Part shown: piece after piece, positions 62,147 to 64,000 of the stretch
Layout: each line of letters begins with the position of its first letter
How positions within the stretch are numbered: position 1 is the first letter of the stretch
Assembly (NCBI RefSeq): GCF_025698545.1
Contig: NC_068569.1
Location: 6,386,001-6,450,000, forward strand
Length of the DNA: 64,000 nt
Direction of reading: 5' to 3'
Origin: Gossypium raimondii
Lineage: Eukaryota; Streptophyta; Magnoliopsida; Malvales; Malvaceae
Position numbers and translations under genes: made by a program
The notes under the pieces: generated by a model
What the model saw: the letters and a program-made list of their open reading frames with translations, nothing else
What the model was told of the DNA's origin: nothing
Database searches by the model: none

Positions 62147-64000
62147 TGTAACACCCCTAACTCGTATCCATCACCAGAATAGGGTTATAGAGTATTACCA
62201 GAGTTTACAAATTAATTTGCAGATATTTCATTTCATCAAGCATTCATATTTATAACCAATCAAAATCAAAACATTAATGAGCTAATGTTGGCCAATTTAA
62301 CTTATACATGCCATTACAACCAGAATCAAATCATGCAAAATTACCGATAGTACCAATGGATAGTGTGATATATCTTCGACAAGCTTCCAATAATCATTTC
62401 AATGCATCTAATAATTATACATATTACCAATAATATTTCAATTCCAATAATAAAACACATATTTATATAATATTCATCACCAAATAACATCCACTTTAAT
62501 TAAAATTATACATAATATAATTCATATGAACTTACCAGGCTAAATTGCGAAATACCATAATTCAGGACATTTTGGTAATTTTCTATTTTCTTCAATTTCC
62601 ACCCAATCTTGATCTAAATTAATATTTCATTCAATTTAATAATTTAAATAATAAAACAATTCATTTCATGCAATTTGGTCACTTTATGACTTTTTTACAA
62701 AATTACCTTTAAAATTTTACTTTTATTAAATTTAGTCCCTGAACCTAAAACATGCAAAGTAGCCATTTTTAATGAAAACACATGCTAGTTGAATAATCAT
62801 ATGTTTTCCTCATCCTCCTCTCCATTCCACATCCTTAATGTATATAACATGCTTATATGTAACATTATCTATAATTTCACTATTTATTTATATGTTCATT
62901 CAAAGTTGTCCATTTGAGTTACGGTCACTAAATTATTTATATATTGAGCTACAGAACCCCGAATTAAGATCCGCTAAATTTCTATGAAACTAGACTCACA
63001 TATCTTCTTACCATAAAATTTTTAGAATTTATGGTTTAGCCAATAAGTACAGTTTATTCTTTAAATTCATCCATGTTCTGCTGTCTTACAGTTTCGACCC
63101 TTCTTCACTAAAAATTAATTATCTCCTCGTATGAGATTCAGATGATGTTACCGTTTATTTCTATTGAAAATATACCCATTAAGGATTTAAAAATATAAAT
63201 TTAAGCCCCTAATTATTTTTATACAATTCTTAAATATTTTCCAAAGTCAGAACAGGGGAACCCGAATTCATTCTGACTTTGTCTCACAAAATTTATTATA
63301 TCTCATGATTTACAACTTCATTGCTTACACCGTTTCTTCTACGAGAAACTAGACTCATTATGATTTAATTTTATCTTTTATTCATCTTCTAATTTGATCC
63401 CCACAATTTTTGATATTTTTTTAAATTTAGACTACTGCTGCTGTCCAAAACTGTTTTAATGCAAGATGTTGATTACTAAGTTTATAACTCCCTTATTCCC
63501 TTTCTCTATAATATTTCCCATCACTTTCACTTATTTACCTTCACTAATATATCAAAAACATAAGACCTTATATAAGAAAACTCTACTATAACATCATTTC
63601 CATGCTTTTTCAATAATATCAAACTTAAAATATATTGAAATCTTGATGTTCTTACCTTGTCCTATTAGTTTCAAACTTTAACTTAATATTTTCTCTCCTC
63701 CAGCTTCTATTTCTTGAATCTAACTTGATATTTTAGCTCCCCATAGTCTCCTTGTTATCATTCTCTCTTGTTGGATATGTAAATTATTTTGATTTCTAAG
63801 TGAAAATGGTGAGTATTTGGTGAAAGGACCAAATTGTAAATAAAGCAAAACTTTCTTTCTTTCTCTCTTCTTCTCACGTTGATGCATGGGAAAAATGGTG
63901 GGATGGTGGCTTTTCATCTTTCTTTCCACACATATATACTAAATAAAATATAAAATATCATTAAAAAAATCAAATCAAAATATTATAAACAAATATTTAT
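62147..64000 (-). mobile_element. 5' LTR of a retrotransposon, minus strand, running off the window
   Basis: The LTR end at 62147 reads TGTAACACCCCTAAC on the plus strand, so on the minus strand the LTR ends ...GTTACA just before the primer-binding site. At least 1.85 kb of LTR-like text follows to the window edge; its other end is not seen. The text resembles Gypsy-type LTRs common in cotton. A short open frame at 63720-63929 is not a gene. Confidence 0.75.

Noticed and set aside
63720-63929. A 69-codon minus-strand frame in the right-edge LTR
   Set aside because: It lies within LTR text and is basic/low complexity; no gene evidence.
1-64000. CRISPR arrays, rRNA, prokaryotic operons or viral genes
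   Set aside because: No spaced identical repeats, no rRNA text, and all genes are intron-rich plant nuclear genes; no viral gene was recognised.

Overview
This window is plant nuclear DNA. Genes have many short exons with GT-AG introns, the intergenic DNA is very AT-rich, and repeats are dense. LTR ends of the TGTAACACCCCTAAC type and a long-armed Mutator-like element resemble repeats of cotton (Gossypium, Malvaceae). That species call is an inference from repeat style; eudicot is safe.

Layout. (1) 415-19746, minus: a complete 48-exon gene for the catalytic subunit of DNA polymerase epsilon (2170 aa), with exonuclease, polymerase, Fe-S and C-terminal cysteine motifs intact. (2) 20202-21172, plus: 60S acidic ribosomal protein P2, head-to-head with the polymerase gene across a 455-bp shared promoter carrying site II and telo-box motifs. 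(3) 21.2-26.8 kb: LINE remnants, a 626-bp MITE and AT-rich spacer. (4) 28495-31524, plus: a KIPK-like AGC VIII protein kinase (863 aa). (5) 32020-33858, plus: a plastid-type low-molecular-weight protein tyrosine phosphatase (258 aa). (6) 34652-37568, minus: a D-isomer-specific 2-hydroxyacid dehydrogenase (349 aa), with a non-coding first exon near 38315. (7) about 39.6-51.2 kb: a long composite Mutator-like element. (8) 53275-53571, plus: the mitochondrial cytochrome c oxidase subunit 7a gene. (9) 53.6-64 kb: gene-poor DNA with a hAT element, further inverted-repeat elements and, at the right edge, a minus-strand LTR retrotransposon (LTR plus primer-binding site).

The most unusual region is (7). 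Its long terminal inverted repeats enclose a decayed Mutator-like transposase and, in the same orientation, exon fragments of two unrelated host genes: a renalase-like FAD oxidoreductase and the molybdenum cofactor gene CNX1. Both keep introns and splice sites. This is the pattern expected of a Pack-MULE. It has since been hit by a hAT element (8-bp target duplication inside the right arm), a solo LTR and a MITE. A block matching the promoter and first exon of the dehydrogenase gene is repeated on its far side.

The intact genes are housekeeping or signalling genes (replication, translation, respiration, auxin-type AGC kinase signalling, phosphatase) and form no evident pathway together. All gene models were read by eye from splice sites and reading frame; no alignment or search was run.
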